DNA of 64,000 nucleotides from Eubacteriales Family XIII. Incertae Sedis bacterium (GCA_031261345.1 JAISKC010000053.1:1-64000); one strand, 5' to 3'; positions 1-8,897 are shown, numbered from the stretch's first letter. Made by a program: numbers and translations. The notes: generated from the letters alone by a model not told the origin.

Positions 1-6
1 GATAGG

Positions 7-46
7 AAACCGGATGCGGTATTTACTAGATGCCGCTCCGGTTTTT
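7..46 (+). terminator. Intrinsic terminator of a plus-strand gene left of the window
   Basis: An interrupted stem (AAACCGG plus GCGG pairing with CCGC plus CCGGTTT, one bulge) ends in TTTTT at 42-46. It would close a gene entering from the left, convergent with mazEF1. Confidence 0.65.
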
Positions 47-95
47 CCGTGCTCATGTCTCTAATGTTTTTGTCTCATTTTCAAAAGTGCTTTAC

Positions 96-116
96 AGTAA
101 AATTTTAGTAAAGCCC
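96..116. repeat. 21-base repeat with TAAAATTTTA palindrome
   Basis: The sequence beginning AGTAAAATTTTAGTAAAG is present without mismatch again at 42617-42637. Both copies are non-coding and next to accessory genes. Function unknown. Confidence 0.6.
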
Positions 117-178
117 AAATCCAAGTATTTAATTATCTGCGACTTGTAGATGAGCTACTAATTATTTCAACCTACCGC

Positions 179-508
179 TTAAAAGTCGAAAAAAGACTTA
201 GCGAGAGAAATAATATCTATCATTTCCTTTTTTTTCAAGGAATCAACCTTTTCGGGATTTCGAGGTTCTACATCGAGTGCCCTTAGTTGCTCCATGATAA
301 GAAAGCCTTCGACGTTGTGCCCCGGCGGAAGTGGCTCGTGAAGAAAAAAACCGTTATCATTGCTTGTGATGGGCACAACCAAGCGCATCGAGGTCGAGCG
401 ATTGAAATCATCATTGCTCACGATTAGTGCTGGTCTGCGGTTTTGAGGTTCATGCCCCAAAGATGGATCGAAATCTATCCATATCAAATCGCCCTGTTTA
501 AGGCTCAT
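179..508 (-). CDS. mazF: MazF/PemK-family mRNA interferase toxin (copy 1)
   Basis: Type II toxin that cleaves single-stranded RNA when not held by its antitoxin. It has 109 residues, normal for the family. The N-terminal signature QGDLIWIDFDPSLGHEP (residues 5-21) is followed by RRPALIVSNDDFN and a PITSN segment, the strands of the SH3-like barrel. Its ATG overlaps the mazE stop by four bases (ATGA), so the two are translationally coupled. It is only distantly similar to the second mazF at 13757-14101. The target sequence cannot be read from the gene. Confidence 0.92.
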   Translation of the reverse strand: MSLKQGDLIWIDFDPSLGHEPQNRRPALIVSNDDFNRSTSMRLVVPITSNDNGFFLHEPLPPGHNVEGFLIMEQLRALDVEPRNPEKVDSLKKKEMIDIISLAKSFFDF

Positions 509-768
509 TTTTCATCCTCCCACCATCTCTCCAAGCCAACATCGCCGGTTATTAATTCTTCGGAATTATATACTTTGCCATCCCAAAATTTCATGCGTTC
601 TTGTATCGTGTTTGGCATTTTAGGCTTTTGGGTAGAAAGAATTATCTTATCCTTTTTGAGTTCAAGAGAAACAATATCGCCGGAAGAAATTCCAAGCTGC
701 CTACAAAAACTCGATGGCAATCTGACCGCTTCGGCATTGCCCCATTTGTTGATAGTCGCTGTCTGCAA
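505..768 (-). CDS. mazE: MazE/AbrB-family antitoxin (copy 1)
   Basis: Antitoxin that sequesters MazF and represses its own promoter. The N-terminal SpoVT-AbrB swapped-hairpin motif (INKWGNAEAVRLPSSF) binds DNA; the acidic, Trp-rich C-terminus (GLERWWEDEK) should bind the toxin. I place the start at the TTG at 768, eight bases after a strong AGGAGG. The upstream in-frame GTG at 777 directly abuts that ribosome binding site and is unlikely. Length is then 87 residues. Confidence 0.88.
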   Translation of the reverse strand: MQTATINKWGNAEAVRLPSSFCRQLGISSGDIVSLELKKDKIILSTQKPKMPNTIQERMKFWDGKVYNSEELITGDVGLERWWEDEK

Positions 769-806
769 AATAGTCACCTCCTTTAGAACATGTTATAGAT
801 ATATAA

Positions 807-858
807 ATATACAGTTCTGTATATCCATAATACTACATCGGAGTATTCTTTCTGTCAA
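807..858 (-). promoter_or_regulatory. mazEF1 promoter and palindromic operator
   Basis: Read on the minus strand: TTGACA (853-858), 17 bases, TAGTAT (830-835), then a perfect palindrome ATATACAG-AA-CTGTATAT (807-824) just after the start site. Its place and symmetry fit an operator for the MazE DNA-binding domain. Confidence 0.7.
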
Positions 859-892
859 GCTACCGTTTGAGGACAGGTCCCTATTTCTGGTG

Positions 893-1378
893 CTAAAATA
901 CGACCTTCAGGTTGACCTTGCTTACTAGATCCAGTGGGATTTGCAGATCCTCGCCTATTTTTTCTAGCGAAAACTCGTCTATTGGTGTTACTTTGAGGAA
1001 TTCTTCTGTGCGTCCGTTCAAGATGGCTGAGAATTTCTTTCGTCCTTCGAAGCCTTTGTACAGGGACACATCGACAGGTTCTCCCTCATATCTCTTGTAG
1101 TGTTCGTCCTTGAGAAGCGGTCTATCCATTCCGGGCGAGCTGACGACCAAATCATATTGCTCTTCTATCAAATAGGCATCGTCCAAAAGCGATGAGATTT
1201 TTCGGCTCGCATCTTCGATTTCGCTGAGGTCTATGCCTCCGTCTTTGTCTATGAATATGCGAAGTTGCTTCGTATCTCCGGCACGCTCATACTCGTGATG
1301 CCAAAGCTCAATGCCTTCACCAAGCAGGAAAGGAATGAGTAAATTTTCAATTTTTGTCTTTAAATTTTCTTTTGCCAT
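893..1378 (-). CDS. rimP: Ribosome maturation factor RimP
   Basis: Cytoplasmic factor for maturation of the 30S subunit. At 161 residues it matches the family. The N-terminal alpha/beta domain holds RIFIDKDGGIDLSEIEDASR (about 41-60) and YDLVVSSPGMDRPL, the conserved RimP core; the C-terminal SH3-like domain follows (FLKVTPIDEFSLEKI). In most Bacillota rimP is followed by nusA. Here the next gene is the mazEF1 pair and no nusA is visible. The start follows a purine-rich GGGGGG run. Confidence 0.93.
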   Translation of the reverse strand: MAKENLKTKIENLLIPFLLGEGIELWHHEYERAGDTKQLRIFIDKDGGIDLSEIEDASRKISSLLDDAYLIEEQYDLVVSSPGMDRPLLKDEHYKRYEGEPVDVSLYKGFEGRKKFSAILNGRTEEFLKVTPIDEFSLEKIGEDLQIPLDLVSKVNLKVVF

Positions 1379-1392
1379 GCGTGAATTCCCCC

Positions 1393-1755
1393 CTATTGCG
1401 ATGCCAACTTTTTGATCATGGCAAAGGTCTCATCGCTCAAGATGTGTTCTAAACGGCAAGCGTCCAGAGCCGCCTGATTTTCACTTACTCCGTTCTTCGT
1501 GAGCCAATCATAGAGGGTCGAGTGGCGTTCATATACCTGCTCGGCGACTTCCTTTCCCTCGTCGGTCAGCGTGATGAGCCCATCGCTATCCATTGTAATC
1601 AAATTGTCTTCCCGCAGCTTCTTCATCGCCACGCTGACGCTGGGCTTCGAAAATCCCATTTCTTCAACTATGTCAATGGAGCGAACGGTGCCGCCTTTCC
1701 TTGATAGTAACAATATCGTTTCCAAATAATCTTCTGCTGATGCTCGAACTTCCAT
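1393..1755 (-). CDS. DtxR/MntR-family metal-dependent repressor
   Basis: Winged-helix regulator, 120 residues, likely sensing Mn2+ or Fe2+. The helix-turn-helix spans about 20-62 (RSIDIVEEMGFSKPSVSVAM), followed by the wing (ITMDSDGLITLTDEGKEV). Metal-ligand positions typical of MntR are present: Asp9 and Glu12 in AEDYLE, then His and Glu residues in YERHSTLYDWL and CRLEHILS. It lacks the SH3-like third domain of DtxR, so MntR-like is the better fit. It starts one base past the prepilin stop and lies 14 bases before rimP. No metal transporter is nearby. Confidence 0.85.
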   Translation of the reverse strand: MEVRASAEDYLETILLLSRKGGTVRSIDIVEEMGFSKPSVSVAMKKLREDNLITMDSDGLITLTDEGKEVAEQVYERHSTLYDWLTKNGVSENQAALDACRLEHILSDETFAMIKKLASQ

Positions 1756-1756
1756 G

Positions 1757-2215
1757 CTATATTACCTTATATAATTTCTCTACTGTGTATGAACCATTGA
1801 TGTATAGGACCGTTGATCCTCTCTGCGTCGTGTAACGAAAACTCTGAACGGAAGAGTCGCCTATGCCGAGAATGATGTTCTCTATTTTGCCGACATCTTC
1901 GTCAGTGAGCTTGTCGATTTTTTCATAGCCCGCTTCCGTAAGTTTGATATTGTATGTATCAATATTGTTGAAATATTTGACGCCATTTTCCCTGTCCGCG
2001 TCTTCGTAACTGAACGTGATAATGCTTTGAAGACCTACCATTGCGGTCCTCGTTTCCGCTATTTCCGCTCTCGACCGCGCGATGTTGATTTCGTCTACCA
2101 CCTTCGGGAGGATAATTGCGGCGAGTAAAACTATGATGAGAAGGACGACGACCAACTCAACCAATATGAAACCATTTATTGAATTTGAGTGTTTTCTCAT
2201 CTTGCTTTTCATCAT
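1757..2215 (-). CDS. Type IV prepilin-like protein (orphan)
   Basis: Small membrane-anchored pseudopilin. It has a basic leader ending in Gly, then F-ILVELVVVLLIIVLLAAII: cleavage between Gly and Phe, Glu at +5 and a hydrophobic helix, the class III signal pattern. About 152 residues from ATG 2215; ATG 2200 is also possible. The frame stays open further upstream only because it runs into a palindromic repeat (2298-2324), so that extension is not credible. No pilus assembly ATPase, peptidase or platform gene is near. Confidence 0.75.
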   Translation of the reverse strand: MMKSKMRKHSNSINGFILVELVVVLLIIVLLAAIILPKVVDEINIARSRAEIAETRTAMVGLQSIITFSYEDADRENGVKYFNNIDTYNIKLTEAGYEKIDKLTDEDVGKIENIILGIGDSSVQSFRYTTQRGSTVLYINGSYTVEKLYKVI

Positions 2216-2297
2216 TAAATTATATTCTCGTAATGAAAATAATTCAAGGAGAACAAAATCGGCGAAACGGCTTCGCCCATCCGGAGTGAACAATTTG

Positions 2298-2324
2298 TCA
2301 TTGCGAGCGTAGCGTGGCAATCCA
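2298..2324 (+). repeat. Palindromic repeat, family A
   Basis: TCATTGCGAGCGTAGCGTGG then CAATCCA. One of about 25 copies in the window of a 26-28 base hairpin-forming repeat whose ends are (G)TCATTGC and GCAATCCA. Confidence 0.8.
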
Positions 2325-2330
2325 GAACGC

Positions 2331-3410
2331 CTATAGTTCGTTGACTATTGTTGCTACAATCTCCGAGGTTGCTATGGTGCGGATTTGCTTACCTTGTTTG
2401 AATAGGATTGCGTTTCCTACTCCGCAGGCGATCCCGAGGTCGGCTTCGCCGGCCTCGCCTGGGCCGTTGACAGCGCAGCCCATGACCGCGACCGTAAGGG
2501 GTTTTGCCTTTGAGGCATCGCTACCGCCATTTTTGATTTGGCGAATCCTCTCGCTTTCGACTTTGTCAATAGCTGCCGCCACCTCTTCTGCGATGCCACT
2601 GAGATTGACTTTGCAGCGGCCGCAGGTCGGGCAGGAGATAAGATTTATTTGCCCGGGCAGAAGTTCGAATGACTTCAAAATATCTCTCGCTACAAATATC
2701 TCCTGCACGGGATCGCCGGTTAGCGAAACTCTGATTGTGTCCCCTATTCCGAGCGACAGCAAACTTCCGATACCAGCTGAAGCCTTCACTATCGCAGCTC
2801 GTCCCGTCCCCGCCTCAGTGATACCTATATGAAGCGGATGCTCGGTTTTCCCCGCCAAAATCCTGTGTGCCTCAGTATTTATTCTCACGTCAGAAGACTT
2901 GATTGAAACGACCAAGTTATCGAAGTCAAAACCGTGCATGAGCTCGATATTTCTCACGGCACTCTCCGCCAACGCCTCCGCAGTTACCCCGCCATACTTC
3001 GCCAGTATATCCTTCTCAAGCGAACCGCCATTTATCCCGATTCTGATTGGAATACCTGCCGCGTTTGCCGCGTCGGCAACCTTTTTCACGTTCGCGGGAT
3101 CACCGATATTGCCAGGGTTGATTCGCACCTTGTCCACGCCGGCGTCAATAGCCGCAAGTGCAAGGCGATAATCAAAATGAATATCCGCTACAACAGGAAT
3201 GTGTGCCGCCGCCTTAATCTGCCCCAAAGCCGCGGCTGCCTCCGCATTCGGCACGGCACAGCGAACAATATCGCAACCTGCCGCCTCAAGCGCAAGTACC
3301 TGCCCGACAGTGCCGGAAACGTCCTCGGTCAAGGTGTTGGTCATAGACTGAATAGCAATCCCAGCGCCGCCGCCAATTACCAAATCCCCAATTTTCACCT
3401 TCTTAGTCAT
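2331..3410 (-). CDS. ispG: 4-hydroxy-3-methylbut-2-enyl diphosphate synthase
   Basis: [4Fe-4S] enzyme of the MEP isoprenoid pathway converting cyclic MEcPP to HMBPP. At 359 residues it is the short bacterial form: an N-terminal TIM barrel (IQSMTNTLTEDV at about 20) and a C-terminal cluster domain with the cysteines in SCPTCGRC and MGCAVNGPGEA. A GGGAGGGG ribosome binding site precedes the ATG. It follows dxr and rseP, an arrangement common in Bacillota that joins two MEP-pathway steps in one operon. Confidence 0.97.
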   Translation of the reverse strand: MTKKVKIGDLVIGGGAGIAIQSMTNTLTEDVSGTVGQVLALEAAGCDIVRCAVPNAEAAAALGQIKAAAHIPVVADIHFDYRLALAAIDAGVDKVRINPGNIGDPANVKKVADAANAAGIPIRIGINGGSLEKDILAKYGGVTAEALAESAVRNIELMHGFDFDNLVVSIKSSDVRINTEAHRILAGKTEHPLHIGITEAGTGRAAIVKASAGIGSLLSLGIGDTIRVSLTGDPVQEIFVARDILKSFELLPGQINLISCPTCGRCKVNLSGIAEEVAAAIDKVESERIRQIKNGGSDASKAKPLTVAVMGCAVNGPGEAGEADLGIACGVGNAILFKQGKQIRTIATSEIVATIVNEL

Positions 3411-3463
3411 ATTTTACCCCTCCCACCTTCTCACGCATTCTCCCGCCTTCACAGCAATCAAGC

Positions 3464-4531
3464 CTACAGCAAATTTCCTATATCGTGCACGGTGATGAAT
3501 ATCATGAACGCGAAGAGCACGAGCATCCCTGCGAGATGTACTTTTCCCTCCATCGAATCCGTCACCTTTTTCCCCGTTACCTTACGTATCAAAAGAAAAA
3601 TCAATCGACCGCCATCGAGAGCCGGAAACGGCAGCAAATTCATGATGCCCAGATTCAAACTGATAAGGGCCGTGAGCTGCACCAAATAGATGAAGCCGTA
3701 TTTTGCCGAGTCGCCGACAGCCTTCACGATACCAACCGGCCCTGACACCTGATCCATGTCCGCCCTGCCCGTTACTAGCTGCCCGATGGCCTCATACATC
3801 ATACCCGTCATCTGAAAGATAGCCTTTGTCCCGTAGCCAAACGACTTGAAGAAATAAGCAGGCGTGTGCACCCTCTGAGCCGTTACCCCCATCCGATAAT
3901 AGCCCTCCTCATCAGGAGAAAGCAAAAGCTCCTCATCAAAAACCTCCCCATCCCTATCAAGCGTAAGCAAAAGTTCAACAGAAGAATTCCCCTCCACTGG
4001 AGGGGTGGCAGCGGAGCTGACGGGGTGGTTGTCCGCCGCATCCTCATTAAGCCCATCCGTAAAAGCGGTAACATCCGCCCAATCCTCGACCTCAACTCCG
4101 TCCATCACCAAAATCGTGTCGCCAGCCTCGATACCTGCAACCGCCGCCGGAGAGCTTTCAGAAACACTATCAATGGTAGAAATCGCAACGCCCACATAGA
4201 ATATGACGACCGACATGAGGACTATCGCCAAGATGATGTTCATAGCCGAGCCCGCAAACAAAACCAACGCCCTCTTCCAAGCCGGCTTATTGTTGAAAGC
4301 TCGCGGGTCGGAAGAGTCCTCATCCTCGCCTTCCATAGCGCAATAACCGCCGATAGGAATAGCCCGAAGCGAATACTTAGTTTCACCCCGAGTGAAGCTG
4401 AAAAGTTTCGGCCCCATGCCGAGCGCAAACTCATTGACCTTCACGCCGGACTTCTTCGCAACGACGAAATGCCCCATCTCATGGACAAACACGAGCAGAC
4501 AAAATATTATTATCGCATATACAATAGTCAT
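3464..4531 (-). CDS. rseP: Site-2 metalloprotease RseP
   Basis: Membrane zinc protease that cuts transmembrane segments of regulatory and signal-peptide substrates. HEMGH (residues 18-22) in the first membrane helix carries the zinc ligands and catalytic Glu; NLLPFPALDGG supplies the third ligand. A PDZ domain (about 115-200) lies between. Residues about 168-182 (HPVSSAATPPVEGN) are encoded by palindromic repeat B, read in frame, which lengthens a PDZ loop. The ATG directly follows the dxr stop. Confidence 0.95.
   Translation of the reverse strand: MTIVYAIIIFCLLVFVHEMGHFVVAKKSGVKVNEFALGMGPKLFSFTRGETKYSLRAIPIGGYCAMEGEDEDSSDPRAFNNKPAWKRALVLFAGSAMNIILAIVLMSVVIFYVGVAISTIDSVSESSPAAVAGIEAGDTILVMDGVEVEDWADVTAFTDGLNEDAADNHPVSSAATPPVEGNSSVELLLTLDRDGEVFDEELLLSPDEEGYYRMGVTAQRVHTPAYFFKSFGYGTKAIFQMTGMMYEAIGQLVTGRADMDQVSGPVGIVKAVGDSAKYGFIYLVQLTALISLNLGIMNLLPFPALDGGRLIFLLIRKVTGKKVTDSMEGKVHLAGMLVLFAFMIFITVHDIGNLL
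3987..4030 (-). repeat. Palindromic repeat B inside rseP
   Basis: CCACCCCGTCAGCTCCGCTG followed by the CCCCTCC-ACT-GGAGGGG hairpin (minus strand). The same element lies in cdsA and the decarboxylase gene, beside rimM, and between the nifH- and nifD-like genes. Here it is translated as HPVSSAATPPVEG without breaking the frame. Confidence 0.85.
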
Positions 4532-5725
4532 TTACATAATTCCTTTTTCGGTAAACCTAAGCACAATCTCCCGTGCCGCCCGATCAACTTTCAAAATATC
4601 CTCGAGACTCTCACACTTCACGGACTCGTGCTCGCGCATAACAGCCTCAAGTATATCCCCAATATCCAAAAATCCGATGTTACCCTTGATGAATTCGCCC
4701 ACTAGCACCTCCGCCGCGCCGTTCAAAAACGCCGTGTCGCTGTCGGTCCCGAGCCGCTCCATTCTCTCAAGAGCCTCAAACGCGAGAGAAAGACACTTGA
4801 ACGTCTCAAGATCGGGCTTCTCAAATTGAAGCGACTTCAGAGCGATGAAGTCGGGAGCAGAAACGCCTGTATTTCCCCGTGCGGGATAGGTGAACGCGTA
4901 GCCGATTGGCACCTTCATCTCGGGGACGCCGAGCTGCGCTATCACCGCGCCGTCCCTATATTCCACCATGGAATGGACTATGCTCTCGGGGTGCACGACG
5001 ACCTCGATTTCCTTTGGGCCCACGCCGAAAAGCCACCTCGCCTCGATCACCTCAAACCCTTTGTTCATCAGCGTTGAGGAGTCTATAGTAACCTTCGCGC
5101 CCATGTCCCAATTCGGGTGTTTCAGCGCGTCCTCCGCCTTGATATGCGCGAGTTCTGCCCGCCTCTTGCCGAGAAACGGTCCGCCCGAAGCGGTCAACCA
5201 GATTTTTCTCAAGTCCTCTCGGTCGTTACCAGTAATACACTGAAAGATGGCCGAGTGTTCGCTATCCACAGGAATGATAGGCACCGAAGCCTCCCGAGCC
5301 TTCTCCATCACGAGCCGCCCCGCGGAAACCAAAGTCTCCTTATTAGCCAAAGCAATTTCCCCAGCCCTTCTGGCAAACGCTTTATTCTCCAAAGCCGCAA
5401 AAGTAGGCCGCAATCCTGAAATGCCGACGAGCGCATTGAGCATCACATCGCAATCCATATCAGACGCAAGTTCCGTAGCCCCATCTTCCCCTTCATATAT
5501 CTTCAAATTAGGAAATTCCGACCTCAAAGCCGCGGCCCCATCCAAACTGCGCACGGAGACCGCTTTCACGGTAGGCCACCGCCGAAGCTGCTCCGCCAAA
5601 AGCCTCACATTCTCACCAGCCGAAAGATAGACGGGAACAACCGCCCCCGAGCTCAGCCCTGCAATCTCAAGTGCCTGTGTCCCGATAGACCCCGTAGATC
5701 CAAATATGGCAACGCTTTTACTCAT
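4532..5725 (-). CDS. dxr: 1-deoxy-D-xylulose 5-phosphate reductoisomerase
   Basis: Second enzyme of the MEP pathway: NADPH-dependent rearrangement and reduction of DXP to MEP. It has 397 residues. The NADPH fold begins FGSTGSIGTQ (8-17). The metal and substrate motif PVDSEHSAIFQ, the flexible-loop SGGPF motif and the ATMNKGFE-type motif (here STLMNKGFEVIEA) are all present. It lies between cdsA and rseP, sharing the short spacings of a single transcript. Confidence 0.97.
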   Translation of the reverse strand: MSKSVAIFGSTGSIGTQALEIAGLSSGAVVPVYLSAGENVRLLAEQLRRWPTVKAVSVRSLDGAAALRSEFPNLKIYEGEDGATELASDMDCDVMLNALVGISGLRPTFAALENKAFARRAGEIALANKETLVSAGRLVMEKAREASVPIIPVDSEHSAIFQCITGNDREDLRKIWLTASGGPFLGKRRAELAHIKAEDALKHPNWDMGAKVTIDSSTLMNKGFEVIEARWLFGVGPKEIEVVVHPESIVHSMVEYRDGAVIAQLGVPEMKVPIGYAFTYPARGNTGVSAPDFIALKSLQFEKPDLETFKCLSLAFEALERMERLGTDSDTAFLNGAAEVLVGEFIKGNIGFLDIGDILEAVMREHESVKCESLEDILKVDRAAREIVLRFTEKGIM

Positions 5726-5744
5726 AAAACATCCCCTGCATTAC

Positions 5745-6719
5745 TCAAAAAGCAAAGAGCAAATTACCGAATACCGACCATTTTATCTCGAAATAGTAAT
5801 AGACGAGAGGCGCGGTGAACAGCACGCTGTCGATTCTGTCAAGCACACCGCCGTGCCCAGGAATGAGATGCCCCCAATCCTTCACATCGAGATTCCTCTT
5901 GAGAACGGAAGCCGACAGATCCCCGAGCTGCGAGACGACACCCATCAACGCACCGAGGATAAGCGCATCGGCCAAAGTGATTTCAGGAATTAGGAAATGG
6001 CTGTAAAGAAGCGTGAGCCCCATGCTACCGACGATGCCGCCAATAGACCCTTCTATAGTCTTCTTCGGGCTGATAGACGGGCAGAGTTTGTGCTTACCTA
6101 TGGCCATACCCGTAAAGTAGGCGAAGATATCCGTCCCAAACGCCCCCAGTATGATGAGCCAAACAAAACTATCAAATCCGCTATACCAAGCCGCGGGAGA
6201 AGCGTCCATTGCCGTAGCGTGAAAGGAGTCGGTCATATAGACGTGAGCCGCCATGAATACGATATAGAGAGGTCCTATCATAGTAGCGAGAACCTGCGTG
6301 ATGTTCATCTTCCCCATTCGAAAAGATGAAACAAAGCCAAGTATAAGCACCAAGAAGACCCAAAACATAGGCACCTGAGCAGAAACGCCAAGCAAATCGG
6401 CAGACCCCTCAAAGACAGTGTCAGCACTATCCGTTCCAAAAAGTAAAGGAGTAAAAATCTGCACAAAAACAAACCAAAGATAAAGAACAACCAAACAAAA
6501 ATAACCAACCCAAGCCGCCGCCCCATTATTCCCCTCATTCCCGCTCCACCTTTGGGTGGCAGCGGAGCTGACGGGGTGGTCGCCCTTAAAAGCCCCATAA
6601 AACTCCCTCAGCGCAACAAAACTAATAACAAACGCCCCAACCAAAAGAAAATAACCACCCAAAAATATCAATATGAGCAGCGGTGCCATGATGAGTCCTG
6701 ACAAAATTCTCGTTTTCAT
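5745..6719 (-). CDS. cdsA: Phosphatidate cytidylyltransferase
   Basis: Integral membrane enzyme making CDP-diacylglycerol from phosphatidate and CTP. It has 324 residues, longer than the usual 260-285. The signature is near the C-terminus: SPKKTIEGSIGG and SQLGDLSASVLKRNLDVKD with the metal-binding Asp residues. Residues about 47-60 (DHPVSSAATQRWSGN) are translated from palindromic repeat B and partly explain the extra length. It follows uppS at nine bases. Confidence 0.95.
   Translation of the reverse strand: MKTRILSGLIMAPLLILIFLGGYFLLVGAFVISFVALREFYGAFKGDHPVSSAATQRWSGNEGNNGAAAWVGYFCLVVLYLWFVFVQIFTPLLFGTDSADTVFEGSADLLGVSAQVPMFWVFLVLILGFVSSFRMGKMNITQVLATMIGPLYIVFMAAHVYMTDSFHATAMDASPAAWYSGFDSFVWLIILGAFGTDIFAYFTGMAIGKHKLCPSISPKKTIEGSIGGIVGSMGLTLLYSHFLIPEITLADALILGALMGVVSQLGDLSASVLKRNLDVKDWGHLIPGHGGVLDRIDSVLFTAPLVYYYFEIKWSVFGNLLFAF
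6541..6581 (-). repeat. Palindromic repeat B inside cdsA
   Basis: Matches the copy in rseP over GACCACCCCGTCAGCTCCGC and beyond, with a degraded right hairpin. It is read in the same frame as in rseP (HPVSSAAT). Confidence 0.8.
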
Positions 6720-6728
6720 TTCAATAAA

Positions 6729-7433
6729 CTACCTTCCGCCGAAACGCCTCTTGCGCTTCCCGTATTCCTCTATCGCCCTATCATACTCCTCAGGCGTATA
6801 GTCCGGCCAAAGCACCTCCGAAAAAATCAATTCCGCATAGGCCGACTGCCAGAGCAAAAAGTTTGATAAGCGTATTTCTCCGCCAGGCCTGATGATGAGA
6901 TCGGGATCGGGAATATCCGAAGTCCAGAGCTGATCCGAAACCACTTCATCGGTAATATCCGAGGAGTTCAGCACCCCTGACTTGACTTCATCAGCCAACT
7001 TTGAAGCCGCCCGAACGATTTCCGCCCGACTGCCATAATTGAACGCGATATGAAACTGAAGCCCTGTATTGTCCTTGGTTTTCGACGTCAGCTTGTCCAA
7101 AGACTTGACCACATTCTTGTTTGCGGCAGTATAATCACCCAAAACATCAACCTTGACATTGTTGGTGTTGAGCTCAGCGAGCTCGCTCTCCACATATATC
7201 ATCAGAAGTTTCAAAATGCCGGAAACCTCGTCCTCGCTGCGCTTCCAATTTTCCGTCGAAAACGCATAGACAGTGAGGTGTTTCACGCCCAAAACCGAGG
7301 AACGCTTGACGATTTCCTTCATCGCCTTCATTCCGGCGTCGTGCCCCTGAAACTTCTTGAGCCCCCGAGCCTCTGCCCACCGTCCGTTACCGTCCATTAT
7401 GATTGCAACATGGGCGGGAATATTAGACTTCAA
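6729..7433 (-). CDS. uppS: Undecaprenyl diphosphate synthase
   Basis: Cis-prenyltransferase making the C55 lipid carrier for cell wall synthesis from FPP and IPP. It has 234 residues. IIMDGNGRWAEARGL (about 11-25) carries the catalytic Asp. YAFSTENWKRS, IAFNYGSRAEIVRA and PDLIIRPGGEIRLSNFLLWQ are family motifs; TSGE is here PGGEIRLSNF. Its start overlaps the frr stop by 11 bases. Confidence 0.97.
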   Translation of the reverse strand: MKSNIPAHVAIIMDGNGRWAEARGLKKFQGHDAGMKAMKEIVKRSSVLGVKHLTVYAFSTENWKRSEDEVSGILKLLMIYVESELAELNTNNVKVDVLGDYTAANKNVVKSLDKLTSKTKDNTGLQFHIAFNYGSRAEIVRAASKLADEVKSGVLNSSDITDEVVSDQLWTSDIPDPDLIIRPGGEIRLSNFLLWQSAYAELIFSEVLWPDYTPEEYDRAIEEYGKRKRRFGGR

Positions 7434-7989
7434 GGATTTCCTTTTCTTTTGCTTCGACGATTTTGTCTATTGTGGAAATCGCGTCCGAAATCTTCTTTTC
7501 GACGTCCTTTTCCTCACTCTTGAGGTCGTCCTCGGTGAGTTCGCCGTCTTTTTCCTGCTTTTTCAAGTGCTCGATTGCATCACGTCTCTCGTTTCTGATG
7601 GCGATTTTCGAGTCTTCGCCGATTTTCTTGACGTCCTTCGTGAGCTCCTTGCGTCTTTCCTCGGTAAGTGAAGGAATCTGGAGCCTTATGACCTTGCCGT
7701 CGTTGACGGGATTGATACCGATATTTGCGGCGCCTATCGCCTTCTCAATATCGTGGATCCCCTTAGGATCAAACGGCGCGATTAAGAGCGAGCGCGGATC
7801 GGGAACGGAAATATTCGCAAGTGCCTTCAGAGGAGTCGGCGTCCCATAATATTCGACCTCGACCCTATCCAGTAATGCAGGATTTGCTCTGCCGGCTCTG
7901 ACCGTATTGAGCTTATCCTTTAGGATTTCCGTGCTCTTTGCAATTTTCTTTTCCAATACCTCTTGAATACCCAAACCTGTAGTGTTCAT
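7423..7989 (-). CDS. frr: Ribosome recycling factor
   Basis: Splits post-termination ribosomes together with EF-G. 188 residues from the ATG at 7989, which follows AGGAGG at seven bases; the frame is open for 13 more codons upstream but without a ribosome binding site. LNTVRAGRANPALLDRVEV and LRLQIPSLTEERRKEL-type segments (here VIRLQIPSLTEERRKE) are characteristic, and two long helices end the protein. Confidence 0.97.
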   Translation of the reverse strand: MNTTGLGIQEVLEKKIAKSTEILKDKLNTVRAGRANPALLDRVEVEYYGTPTPLKALANISVPDPRSLLIAPFDPKGIHDIEKAIGAANIGINPVNDGKVIRLQIPSLTEERRKELTKDVKKIGEDSKIAIRNERRDAIEHLKKQEKDGELTEDDLKSEEKDVEKKISDAISTIDKIVEAKEKEILEV

Positions 7990-8032
7990 TTCATTTCCTC
8001 CTAAAACCCTATTCCTATACCCTGTCATTCAC

Positions 8033-8160
8033 TGTCATTGCGGGCTACGACCCGACCTGTGCTGGGAGTGCTCCTGCACTCACCAGTAAATCCATTCTGT
8101 CATTGCGAGCAAAGCGCGGCAATCCACATTCTGTCATTGCGGGCTACGACCCGCAATCCA
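8033..8160 (+). repeat. Three family A repeats between frr and pyrH
   Basis: A broken copy at about 8033-8052 and full copies at 8100-8126 (GCGAGC...GCGCGGC type) and 8133-8160 (GCGGGCTACGACCCGC type). They fill the 179-base gap between the two genes. Confidence 0.8.
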
Positions 8161-8168
8161 CTCTCGCA

Positions 8169-8879
8169 TTACCTTATTATAGTCCCAATCTTCTCTCCAT
8201 AAACAGCCTTCAGCATATTTCCCTTCTCACTCAATCCAAATACATGGATAGGAATGTTATTGTCCCTGCAAAGCGATGCCGCCGTGCTGTCCATCACCTT
8301 CAAGTCCTTCTCGAGTATTTCCTGATGAGTTATCTCGGAATACCTGATGGCATCGGGATTTGTCTTAGGATCGTCCGAGTAAACAGCATCGATATTCTTC
8401 GCGAGAAGTATGATGTCAGCGTCGATTTCCGCCGCCCTGAGCGCCGCCGTCGTATCCGTCGAGAAGAAAGGATTTCCCGTACCGGCCGCGAAGATGACGA
8501 TCTCGCCCCTGTCAAGATGAGCTATAGCCCGCCTTCTGATATAGGGCTCGGCGATCTCCCGCATTTCGATAGCAGTCTGCACTCTGGTCGGTATGCCGGC
8601 ACTCTCAAATGCCGATTGCAATCCCAAAGCGTTGATGACGGTCGCGAGCATTCCCATGTAATCAGCGGTTGCCCTATCCATATTCTCGCTCGTGCGGCCA
8701 CGCCAGAAGTTGCCGCCGCCGACTATGACAGCTATTTGAACACCGAGATCGAAAATCTCCTTGATTTGAGCCGCCACGCTGCCAAGAGTATCATCGTCAA
8801 GGCCAAACCGATTGTCGCCGGCAAGTGCCTCCCCGCTTATCTTCAAAACAACTCTCCTATAAATCGGCTTTTTACCCAT
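8169..8879 (-). CDS. pyrH: Uridylate kinase
   Basis: Phosphorylates UMP to UDP; amino-acid-kinase fold, hexameric, GTP-activated and UTP-inhibited in the family. 236 residues from ATG 8879, seven bases after AGGAG; a GTG two codons upstream is too close to that site. [10 protein letters not shown] (near 12), VGGGNFWRG, and [20 protein letters not shown] are family motifs. It sits in the common rpsB-tsf-pyrH-frr order, but a terminator and a cluster of repeats separate it from tsf. Confidence 0.97.
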   Translation of the reverse strand: MGKKPIYRRVVLKISGEALAGDNRFGLDDDTLGSVAAQIKEIFDLGVQIAVIVGGGNFWRGRTSENMDRATADYMGMLATVINALGLQSAFESAGIPTRVQTAIEMREIAEPYIRRRAIAHLDRGEIVIFAAGTGNPFFSTDTTAALRAAEIDADIILLAKNIDAVYSDDPKTNPDAIRYSEITHQEILEKDLKVMDSTAASLCRDNNIPIHVFGLSEKGNMLKAVYGEKIGTIIR

Positions 8880-8897
8880 AAGCACTCTCCTAATCCG

